A program made the translations under genes and the position numbers. Below the pieces are notes generated by a model. That model was not told where the DNA came from. It searched no databases and worked only from the letters and a program-made list of their open reading frames with translations. Below, in pieces: positions 1-7,207 of a DNA stretch of 7,253 nucleotides. The first letter of the stretch is position 1. Each line of letters begins with the position of its first letter. Origin of the DNA: an uncultured bacterium (GTDB lineage: Bacteria; Bacillota; Clostridia; Lachnospirales; Lachnospiraceae); the NCBI GenBank assembly GCA_947071365.1, contig CAMTFT010000082.1, positions 1 to 7,253 of the forward strand. Reading direction: 5' to 3'.

Positions 1-47
1 CTACACCTATTAAGTCGTCGGCAGCGTCAGATGTGTATAAGAGACAG
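1..47 (+). other. Nextera Read 1 adapter with P5 tail and index (artefact)
   Basis: This is synthetic DNA, not part of the genome. Bases 1–6 match the end of the Illumina P5 primer, 7–14 (CTATTAAG) are an 8-base index, 15–28 are the Read 1 tail (TCGTCGGCAGCGTC), and 29–47 are the 19-base Tn5 mosaic end finishing in GAGACAG. From memory the index equals Nextera XT S518. The biological sequence starts at 48. The adapter truncates the minus-strand gene that starts at 94. No annotation should be carried across the 47/48 junction. Confidence 0.98.
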
Positions 48-94
48 ATAGCCGCGCCAAGCACTCCCGCCAGTAATTTTTTCAGTTTAAACAT
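48..94 (-). CDS. N-terminal fragment of a secreted protein (signal peptide start), cut by the fragment end
   Basis: Reading leftward from an ATG at 94–92, the frame encodes MFKLKKLLAGVLGAA and then runs into adapter sequence. Only 15 complete codons are genomic. The residues have the classic form of a Sec signal peptide: a short basic n-region (K3, K5, K6) followed by a hydrophobic stretch (LLAGVLGAA). The start is supported by a purine-rich AGAGGA ribosome binding site six bases upstream. The gene lies 134 bases downstream of the stop of the large surface protein, on the same strand. In Gram-positive surface-protein and pilus loci such a position often holds another wall-anchored subunit, a pilin backbone or a related secreted protein; that is inference only. 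The mature protein cannot be identified. It falls below usual ORF length cutoffs because the insert ends. Confidence 0.75.
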
Positions 95-228
95 ACTCTT
101 TCCTCTCTTTCTTCCTCATGTGGAGCGTTTTCACCCCGCACGGGATAGTTTCTGTTTTAAATTTTGTTTTTGTACTGCTTTTTTATAATGTTTCTTTGCA
201 TTTTACTGCATCTATCTGTAAATCCGCG
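95..228 (-). other. Intergenic gap between the two minus-strand genes
   Basis: This is an AT-rich 134-base gap between the TGA stop of the giant surface protein (229–231) and the ATG of the next gene (94–92). On the minus strand it contains only very short self-complementary elements, such as a four-base TGCA pair near 200–213 and a CCCG/CGGG pair with a two-base loop near 137–146. No GC-rich stem followed by a T-run is present, so I see no convincing intrinsic terminator. A TATAAA-like hexamer occurs near 183–188 without a well-placed −35 partner, so a promoter is not supported. Co-transcription of the two genes is plausible, but an internal promoter cannot be excluded. Confidence 0.5.
101..107 (-). 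promoter_or_regulatory. Ribosome binding site of the truncated downstream gene
   Basis: On the minus strand the bases read GAGAGGA, followed by a six-base spacer (AAGAGT) and then ATG at 94–92. This matches a Firmicute Shine-Dalgarno sequence at normal spacing and fixes the start of the short signal-peptide frame. A second purine-rich run (GAGGAAG, about 112–118) lies further upstream and is too far away to serve this start well. Confidence 0.7.
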
Positions 229-3200
229 TCAGGAGGTTGTTCCCCCCTTTCTCCGCTTCTGTAACAGATACATAATGATTGCTGCGCCCGCTAAAATCAT
301 GCCTGCAAGGGAGATGATGTAGCGGCTCCAGCTTCCGGTGGCCGGAATCTCGAATTTGGGCCGGTTCTGGATGGTAACGGATAAAATGTTATCTTCTACT
401 GTCACTACAGTCCCGTCCACAGTACAGTGTGTAGTCTCTCCTGTACGGTCTATCCTGATAATGACCGGTTCCTTTAGAAGACTGTAGCCGGGAGCTGCCT
501 TCGTCTCGGTTAGACGGTAACGGCCTGTTTCAAGTCCTTTAAATTCTGCAATACCGCTTCCATCCGTCGTGCCCTTCTGCTTTGTAAATGAAGGATCTGC
601 CGTATTGCCATCACCCGTCAGCTTCTCCAGCTCAAACTCTACTCCCGATAGCTTCTGCCCCGTATTCGATGCATTCACTTTTGTAATCTTAAGATCGGTT
701 TTCGGAACATTTGTAACCGTGTAGGTGATGGTGTTATTATCGCCGACCGTGCAGCTCGTTCCATTTACCGTGCAGCCTTTTTGTCTGTCGATCACTACGG
801 TGATTGACTCTGCTAAAATACTGTACCCTTCAAGGGTTTCTGTCTCCGTCAGCCGGTAGGTGCCTTCTGGAAGATCGTTAAATGCTGCAACACCGTTTCC
901 ATCTGTCACTGCTTCCAGCGCTGTAAAGGCTGCATCTACAGTTCCGACGCTGCTTAGTTTTTCCAGCTTAAACGTTACGCCGGTCAGCTTTTTGGAGGCA
1001 TCTGAGGCATCCGATTTTATGAGGTTCAGGTTTACTCTGGCCTGCAGCGTATTGGTGATCGTATAGGCGATATCTCCGCTGTTCGGATTTTCCGGATCCT
1101 GTACCGGAGCATACGACACCTGAAAACGATTTGATATCGCATTCTGTTCCAATACATTTCCATTTTCATCGAGCTCGACTACCCGGTATACCCACTCTGT
1201 CTTTGTCTCGCTTGATTCATAATCCCTGTACCGATCCAGACCGGTGAACTGATAGTTCCATCCGTCATATCCGGGCGTCAATGTAATATCCTTATATTCC
1301 TCTACTGCTGTATACCCGGTGTCCTCCTGATTTTTTTCCTTTCTCTGAAGCTGAGTTCTTATGGAATCCGGCAGCTCAGGATGATTTTCTGTCAATATAT
1401 TTCCATTCTGATCTTTCCACAGCTTTTGAAGAGAAATATTGATCAGCGGCTTTTTGGTATTCGTAAATGTTGCTTTTGCAGAAGTATGCGTAGTGCTTAT
1501 AATACCTTTGGCTATTTTGGTGTCAGCTTCCACGCTTCCATCACCGTCTAACATAACCGTCTGCAAAGAAGAACCGTCTATAGGAGTTATTTCTTCAATC
1601 GTAAAATTCGTGCCGATCGGTATGCCTGTAATCGTCTCTTCCTGCCCGGCCTTTAACTGAATGGTTTTCGTGATAGGAACATTTTCCAGTCCAATTCCGC
1701 CAACATTCGTAAATGTCACCAGAAATTCATAAGTACCTGTAAGATTATCCGCATCATAGAGCTGCTCTTTACGGATCGTAAGGTTTCCTGTTTTTACTTT
1801 ATTGTAGAAGACAACCTTCAGCTTTGTCATACTGGTCGCATTATCCGGCTCTGAGTAGGAGCGAAATACAAATGCGTTCGATGGTCTTACGCCATCATAA
1901 GCATTTTTCATTACCTTTCCGTCTTCATCATCATCATCCACGTGTTCTGTTCTTCCGTCGTTTACCACAGTTGATCGAACGCCGGAAAGATCGTTCACAT
2001 CTCCATTGGTAACAATAGTACCGGCCTTCATTGACGTAACCGCTTTGCCATTCTCATACATTGTCCATGTCGTGTCGAACAGCTCCGCGTCCGCAAGCTC
2101 TTCCAGGCTGATATAACTGCCCCGCCGGAACTGGTCACGGAATATAATTGATTCCTGATTTTTCAGAACAAACTGACCGTCTGAACTGATCATATACTTC
2201 CTTCCGTCTGAGGACGTGTACTGCGCGCCGGCCGGAATCTCAAGCTGTCCTGATGTGGCAGAACCATAATCCGGTATGTCATACTGTTTTGTAACAAATC
2301 CGGTCAGCTTGCCTGCGCTCGCTGATGGGTAAAAGGTGAAATCTGCAAGGTAAATATCCCGCGGTTCGTTGTAGCCGAACCGAATCGACTGAACAATATT
2401 ATTAAAACCTGTATCCTGTTTCAGTTTATTCAGGTCGATCTTCACAGTGATCCACTGATTACCTGCCATAGATACGGTTCCATACGTCTTACCGGAAAGG
2501 TAATCTGTTGTATTTCCCTTTATCTTTCCACTGGTATCCACCAACTGCAGATACATCTTTCCAAGCTCCAGCTTTTCGCTCCCGGTATAATAAAGCTGAA
2601 ATTGCAGATAATTCATTTCGGATATATCCACTGGATTTCCGGTCATCGTACCATAACGCTTATTCCGGTAGCTTCCGCTTGAATCATACAGCTTCGCATA
2701 CCAGTGTGTGGCATTTTTACCAGATATATTCCCGCTCTCACACGTATTGCCTGATTGCGAGCTTCTCTCTGTAATCGAGAATTTTTTTGGCTCAGCAGAT
2801 GCTGTACCAGCAGCAGCTACTGTACCGAAATGCGTCGCCAGATTTTTGATAGAAAAAGTAAATAATGATGTGTCGTCAAATAACCCTGCAAACAGGCTGT
2901 TGACATCTGTCTTATCTACCTGCTTTTCTACCTCAAGCTGGTTCTCATCCGGAAAATTGAATGTTACCAGCATATTAGATTCCCACATACCCCTTTCCAT
3001 ATAGAACATTGTGAGGGTATGCTCATCCGTATTCGAACCGGCAATCTCAAATGTACCGCTTATAGCGCCATTTGTTGCCGCACTCTTCTTTACTTTAGAG
3101 ACCGTCCATGTCTTCGTTGAACCAGCCCCGCCAAAATTCAGCTTCCCGCTTACCTTTCCATGTGCGCCGCCCACATCAAGAGCAAGTTTTCCGTCGATGA

Positions 3201-6200
3201 ATACCCATACATCGTCGTCGCCGGAGAAGTTGAACTGGATATCCTGCTTTGTCTGTCCGTCATAACAAGTTACCTGTCCGTCATCTGTCAGACGGAATTT
3301 GAATTCGAGCTTTGCACCATATCCATAATTTCGTTTATCGGCACTATTACTAATTGGATTAAACGGGAAAAATCCATATGTTCCCTGCCCGGCGCCGCCG
3401 CTGTTCAGGTTTTCAATTTTATTTCCAGTGTTATCCAGATAATAGGAGCCTCCATCATTTTTTAACAGCAGTCCTTTTTCGTTGCTGTCATACCACCAAT
3501 ACTGCACAGCGTCAGAATCTGTATCTCCGGCAGGTTCTCCATCTTTTCCGTATGACTTTTTCGTAAATGGAAAAGATACATTTTCATATACCTCGCCCAC
3601 CACGGCATTCTTGGCATTGTTCCCCTGCAGGAATGATTTGTTGAAATAAGGCGACGGTACAGTTCCGCCTCCCGCCGAGATCATCAACTCTCCGCCGTTC
3701 AATGAATTGCTTACCAAACCCTGTGCAGCTTCATCGTAATGACCGCCTTGCCCAGTACCTAAAGATCCCGGATCACCAGTTGCATCCTGAATTGAGTTAT
3801 TACTGGACATAAAATGGTTCTTATTTTCCGATCCATACAGATCCAGCACGCCGGAGATCGTATCATAAAAACGAAGCGTATCATTGGCAAACGTACTCGG
3901 CTGGAAATGCCCTGTGTACAAAGGAATCGATGCACTGTACGCTTTGTAATACTCACTCAGCGCCTGGTCAAACTGGCGGAATGGATACCAGATTCGGAAG
4001 CTGGCAATATCGCCATTATACGGATATCCGTCTCTATTCGTTCCATTCAATTCATAATCCGAGTAGTAGTCGTACAACGTACTGTTTACATACTTTGTAT
4101 CCGCCTGTCTGGTAAAGGTTCCGGCAGAGATATCAACTACATCATTATTTTTCCCTTTTTCTGCATCCCGGATCGTGTATACCTCGTCCCAGTAACCCTC
4201 CCTGTTTTTGTTATCGTATATTACTGAATCACTCGTATCTGCGTAGAAACAGGGGGATTTCTCTGCTTCCCACGGTATCTGCAAATTAATGGTCTGTGCT
4301 GCTTTATTGTTACTTGCCGGATAGTCATTTAGTTTTTTTCCGCTGTAAAACAGGATATTTTTATACTTTTTTTCAAGTGACGCTACGTATACATCCTTCC
4401 ACACATGGCCATTTTTAGAATGCTCACTGACTAAAGTCATTTCACCATTTTCAATATCTGCTTCACTATCCCATGCGTGATAATAGATTCTTTCATTTTT
4501 CCACGGAATACTGTCATCCGATGCACTTCCTTCATAGGAAAGCTTCGACAGCGTCGCATCAAAATAAACTTTATATCCCTTTACATACGTACCGGTCACA
4601 CCAGCAATTTCATCACTCAGCGATACCTGATCCTTCGTCGTGTCTGTCCAGAAGAAATGATACTTTATTTCGTTTCCTTCCTCGTCCGTGCCTGTGTAGG
4701 TAAAGACTGTTCTCTGCGTCGCGTCCGTGATGGTGTGGCTCAGGGTTGTTTCATCATTTGCATCATGTGTCAGATCAACCGGAGCATTATTTCCAATCTG
4801 GAGCTTTCCCGGTTCGTTTGCCGGGAAATCCATATCACTAAAATAGAGCTTCTTATTTGCTAAGCTTGCTGTCCCCGGATATTGCCCCCAGGTATGCAGC
4901 AATGTGCTGTCCGCCTTTTCGGTTGCTCCGTAGTAGAAGGTATTTACGGATGAACCATCAAATTCAACGCCTGTTTCCCCTTCCTTCGGGTCGTTGAGGA
5001 AATTGTAGACAGCTCCTAACTGGTTGTTATTTTCATCGGTAAACCTCACAGATGAATATTCATCTCCTGGTATTACTGTTTCCCAAAAACCATCGCTATC
5101 CGAATCCGTCATAGCAACCGTTGTTTCACTCACACCGTCACCGGAGAATACTGCATTTACTTTACTCGTTATCGCAGAGCCTGTCATATCATAAAAATAT
5201 AAGGGCTGACCAGCGTACCCCGGAAGTTCTACCCACCTACTGCTTATATAGTCCCAGAGTTTTCCATTAAAAACACTTTCTTCAGTCCACTTATTATCGA
5301 CAGCAATTTTTTGGTCTTTCCACATATTCTCACTATATGCCTGAAACTGTATGATAAAATATCCATTATATGGACATTCCTCAGCGAAAAAGTCAACTCT
5401 GAATATCTTTTGTCCATTATATTTCCGGTTCACATCAGACATATTTTTTTGTACATAGCGATCATTGCTCTCTGAACCTGTTTTTACATTCGCTTTTATC
5501 GTATACCCTACATTGATCCATTCCTGCGGCACTGCAAAATACAGTGTAACTGCCGTACCGCTTCTCGCGCTCCACGTCATCATCACCGGCTGCGTCTGCC
5601 CTTCCAGCACATCCACAGCGACCACCTGCGTATTCGTCTCTTCCTGCGTTTCGCCAGTCTCCGCTGCTGTGATATCCGCATTCGCTGACTGCGTTTTATG
5701 ATTCAGCGCATCATTGGCTGTGAGTGTAGCGGCAGGCGGAAGCTCCGCTTCCGCCTCTGTATTCTGCTGTTCCTCTTCTATGCTCTGCAGCTCTGTTTCC
5801 GCTCCCTGCTGCTCCGCTTCTATATTCTGCGGCTCTGCTTCCGTGCCCTGCAGCCCGGTTTGCATATCCTGCGGCTCACCCTGCCCCTGCTCACTTTTCT
5901 GCAAATCGCTCACCGGGATGTACTGTACCGCGCGGACATCGATCACGAGCTGCTTTTCATACGCCTCATCCTCTGTCGCATACGTAAATCCGAGGTAAAA
6001 ATCCGTTTTACTTCCGGCCGGGAGGTCAAACTTCAAATACTCCGCCGCGACGGTTTCAGCGCCCTCCGTGGAATCTTCCATCTCCTGTACTCTTTCCACC
6101 GTCAGGTTCTGTCTGCCCGCCGGAGTCTGCACTGCCCCAGAAATGGTATTGACGGAAGCCGGAGCTGTATCTGCTACTTTTTCTCTGGCCGGACTGACGA

Positions 6201-7207
6201 CTGCCATTACATCGCTTGCCGGAAGGCCTGTCGCCAGATCTGTCAGGTAAAGAAATACGGTAGAGTCGTATCTGGCATCCTGCTTGAGATCCTCTGCCTG
6301 CACATGTACGATATATGTCTGTCCGGATACGGCTGCCCTGCCGGGATCCTCCGGCTCTCCGCCGCTCTGGCTTTCTGTCTCCTGCGTCTCTGACGCTTCC
6401 GTTACACTTCTGTTCTGTTCCTCCGTTTCGGTTCCTTCTGAAACGCTGTTTTCTGAATCCTTCGGAAGTATCTCTGCTTCCTGATACTGCTCCGTATCTT
6501 CTGTCTCCAGAGGTTCCTTTGTCATCGTGACACGGATACTTGATACCGCAAGATCGTCCGGGAGCTGCGCCGCATCCGGTTCGCTCTTCGTCTCTGTCTC
6601 ACTTTCCGTCTCTGTCTCGCTCTCGACTTCGCTGCTTATCTCGCTTTCCGCTTCCGTCCCTGTCTCGCTCTCGGCTTCACTATTTATCTCGCTTTCCGCT
6701 TCCGTCCCTGCCTCGCTCTCGGCTTCGCTGTTTATCTCGCTTTCTGTTTCTGTCTCTGTTTCGCTCTCAGCTTCACTTTTTATCTCACTTTCCGTTTCCG
6801 TCTCAGTTTCGCTCCCGGCTTCGCCGCTTACTTCGCTCTCTGTTTCCGTCTCTGTTTCGCTCTCAGCTTCACCGCTTATTTCACTTTCTGTTTCCGTTTC
6901 TGTCTTGTTCCCGGCTTCACCGCTTACTTCGCTTTCCGTCCCGTTCCCGGCTTCGCCGCTTACTTCGCTTTCTGTTTCATTTCCGGCTTCACCGCTTACC
7001 TCGCTTCCCGTCTCTATACCGCTTTCTGTTCCGGCCTCTGTTTCATCCCCGCTTTCCTGCGGCTCCCAGACTGCCGTCAGCTCATTGTCGTTTTCTTTAT
7101 CCGGATAATCCTGACAGAGAACAAGCTCGCTTCCCGACTCTGTCGTCTGCACTGCACTTGCCCGTGCCAATACGCGGTATTCATAATCTGTCTCAGACGT
7201 GTGGTAC
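229..7207 (-). CDS. Giant sortase-anchored fibro-slime domain surface protein (adhesin-like), N-terminus missing
   Basis: A single open frame of about 2,325 genomic codons ends at TGA 229–231. The frame stays open into the right adapter, where a GTG at 7236 gives a false start. Residue numbers here count from that GTG, so residues 1–9 and most of codon 10 are adapter and genuine protein begins at Y11. No signal peptide is visible, although the C-terminus is a sortase signal, so the true 5' end is lost.

Order: Glu/Ser/Thr repeats (about 61–219); acidic linker (about 240–300); beta-rich region (about 300–455); Gln/Glu heptads (462–496); modules opening with Tyr-Phe at 566, 680, 798 and 891; STLYDYYSDYELNG (1052–1065) and WYPFRQF (1083–1089); fibro-slime core GDDDVWVFIDG (1339–1349); jelly-roll segment (about 1487–1638); FRRGSYI (1703–1709); DUF5979-like domain (1814–1929); Cna-B (1930–2065); two SpaA-like domains (2066–2293); IPATG anchor (2297–2301). 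The domain calls come from motif recognition. Adhesion or pilus-tip function is inferred from the architecture; the ligand is unknown. No frameshift is seen. Confidence 0.9.
259..348 (-). other. Cell-wall sorting signal: IPATG, membrane helix, basic tail
   Basis: Residues 2297–2301 read IPATG. A spacer SWSR and a hydrophobic helix of about 21 residues (2306–2326, YIISLAGMILAG onward) follow, then the basic KRRK stop-transfer (2327–2330) and a short GGTTS end. This is the three-part signal of sortase substrates: cleavage between Thr and Gly and covalent attachment to peptidoglycan or to a pilin lysine. Isoleucine in place of the usual leucine at the first position is a variant seen in Clostridia. 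Which sortase class handles it cannot be told, because no sortase gene lies in the window. Confidence 0.92.
358..1041 (-). repeat. Two tandem SpaA-like (prealbumin-like) pilin domains
   Basis: Residues 2066–2178 and 2179–2293 align with each other along their length. Shared landmarks are the opening strand with a lysine (LIKSDAS / ITKVNAS), then KLTGVTFKLEKL / KLSGVEFELEKL, AVTDGNGVAAF / GTTDGSGIAEF, YRLTETETLEGYS / YRLTETKAAPGYS, and a closing strand with Asn before Pro (VTNVP / IQNRP). Both also carry a Cys-containing hairpin (CTVNGTSCTVGDNN / CTVDGTVVTVEDN). In Cna-B/SpaA domains a Lys, a Glu and an Asn form an intramolecular isopeptide bond. Likely sets here are K2074/E2131/N2176 and K2186/E2244/N2291. 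Their role is probably a rigid, protease-resistant stalk next to the wall anchor. Confidence 0.88.
1042..1449 (-). other. Cna-B-type stalk domain
   Basis: Residues 1930–2065 start with the typical Cna-B strand (ISLQKLWKDQNGN). They continue with a long strand of the RTQLQRK type, the DGWNYQFTGLDRY turn, WVYRVVELDENG, and end with YTITNTL. The pattern KxWxD … W.Y.F.gL … Y.V.E … I.N is characteristic of the Cna protein B-type fold. Candidate isopeptide residues are K1938, E2021 and N2062. The domain sits directly before the two SpaA-like domains, so the C-terminal part looks like a row of Ig-like stalk units. Confidence 0.8.
1450..1797 (-). other. DUF5979-like beta domain
   Basis: Residues 1814–1929 read as a beta-sandwich opening with GNLTIRKEQL, then GTYEFLVTFTNVGG, a KAGQEETITGIPIGTNFTIEE segment, and a closing strand ATFTNTKK. 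This order (strand with Lys; YEF-V-FT; L-aGe..tI.gIP.Gt.ytI.E; F.N) is how I recognise the DUF5979 / pilin-like domains that commonly precede Cna-B domains in Clostridia surface proteins. The conserved Lys (K1823) and Asn (N1926) raise the possibility of another isopeptide bond. The exact family name is less certain than the fold type. Confidence 0.6.
2323..2778 (-). other. Jelly-roll, carbohydrate-binding-like segment
   Basis: Residues of about 1487–1638 carry a pattern of alternating strands: THWYAKLYDSSGSYRN, then PVDISEMNYLQFQLYY, then LGKMYLQLVDTSGK, then GNQWITVKIDLNKL, then SIRFGYNEPRDIYLADFTFYP. The order 'DIS–aromatic LQF-L-Y … L-L … W.TVKIDL … IRFG … I-LADF-FY' is typical of galactose-binding-like or carbohydrate-binding beta-sandwiches. 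It lies between the fibro-slime-linked phrase FSIKNLATHFG and the FRDQFRRGSYI phrase. Ligand binding is inferred from fold resemblance only; binding residues cannot be assigned. Confidence 0.5.
2947..3654 (-). other. Fibro-slime domain (TIGR02148-like)
   Basis: Residues of about 1195–1430 hold the fibro-slime signature. The strand KLEFKFRLTDDG is followed by QFNFSGDDDVWVFIDGK, then LALDVGGAHG (G1356, G1357, A1358, H1359), and later HTLTMFYMERGMWESN and the closing strand MLVTFNFPDEN. The family was named from Fibrobacter and slime-mould surface proteins and is related to PA14-type sugar-binding beta-barrels. The run of three Asp (1340–1342) and the GGAH loop are the most conserved part and may bind a metal ion. 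The upstream phrases STLYDYYSDYELNG and WYPFRQF recur, as I recall them, in Clostridia proteins of this type. This is the most secure identification apart from the C-terminal anchor. Confidence 0.85.
4117..5595 (-). other. Row of beta-sandwich-like modules opening with Tyr-Phe strands
   Basis: Residues of about 548–1040 contain four segments that open with a similar strand: TLYFAVPQEW (Y566), PLYFYDMTG (Y680), KLYFSDMDF (Y798) and KVYFDATLS (Y891). Spacing is 114, 118 and 93 residues. A fifth, weaker start may be CFYADTSDS near 998. The second module ends in a DSDSDGFWETVIPG … SSVRFTDENNNQLG pattern. This resembles starch-binding-type modules, in which an aromatic/Asp-Gly-Trp segment precedes an 'I-P' turn and an 'RF' strand. 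Many exposed Trp and Tyr residues fit sugar binding. Family assignment is uncertain and similarity between modules is low outside the openings. Confidence 0.45.
5749..5853 (-). repeat. Five tandem heptad (21-base) repeats, Gln/Glu-rich
   Basis: Residues 462–496 break cleanly into five 7-residue units: LQGTEAE, PQNIEAE, QQGAETE, LQSIEEE and QQNTEAE. Each has Gln at position 2, Glu at position 5 and Glu at position 7. The DNA repeats with the same 21-base period in the reading frame, so length changes by whole units would keep the frame. Only one or two hydrophobic residues per unit occur, so a coiled coil is not well supported. A flexible, acidic spacer between the N-terminal beta region and the Tyr-Phe modules is more likely. 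An AEAEL tail follows the last unit. Confidence 0.85.
6580..7056 (-). repeat. Glu/Ser/Thr repeat tract of 12- and 16-residue units
   Basis: Residues 61–219 are almost entirely Glu, Ser, Thr, Gly and Ala. The clearest part starts at S78 (nt 7005): two 12-residue units (SEVSGEAGNETE, SEVSGEAGNGTE), then six 16-residue units (such as SEVSGEAGSETETETE and SEINSEAESEAGTEAE) to residue 197, followed by a decayed end. The 16-residue form is the 12-residue form plus one TETE or similar four-residue addition. Each unit has a single hydrophobic residue, Val or Ile at position 3. At DNA level the units are 36 and 48 bases, so copy-number change would not shift the frame. The likely role is a long, negatively charged, extended spacer, possibly a glycosylation target because of its many Ser and Thr. 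No structural fold is expected. Confidence 0.93.

Noticed and set aside
29..47. Tn5-like mosaic end, and its inverted partner at 7208–7226, as evidence for a composite transposon
   Set aside because: The 19-base ends are followed by Illumina read tails, indexes and primer bases. They come from the library transposase reaction, not from a mobile element in the genome.
137..146. CCCG/CGGG inverted pair downstream of the large gene as a terminator
   Set aside because: The loop would be two bases and the stem four, and no T-run follows on the minus strand. It is not a credible intrinsic terminator.
3759..3956. Minus-strand 65-codon frame starting MSITKRTVHRF
   Set aside because: It is an out-of-frame overlap within the large gene, which carries recognisable domain sequence in its own frame across this stretch.
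3814..4227. Plus-strand open frame of 137 codons, and several shorter ones across the window
   Set aside because: All lie opposite well-supported coding sequence of the minus-strand gene, with no family resemblance and no initiation signals.
5698..6393. Plus-strand open frame of 231 codons
   Set aside because: It lies fully antisense to the large protein. Its Cys/Leu/Arg-rich composition is typical of a complement frame, and it shows no motif or plausible translation start.
6523..6525. First in-frame genomic ATG (Met238) as the true start of the large protein
   Set aside because: Coding-type repeat sequence in the same frame continues upstream to the insert edge, and there is no ribosome binding site or signal peptide at this Met. 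A sortase-anchored protein needs a signal peptide, so the start lies beyond the fragment.
6527..7108. Plus-strand open frame of 193 codons rich in Ser, Val and Leu (SLSVSVS-type repeats)
   Set aside because: It is the antisense shadow of the Glu/Ser/Thr repeat tract. The repeat codons contain no stops on the opposite strand, so a long open frame arises automatically. It has no ribosome binding site and no recognisable domain.
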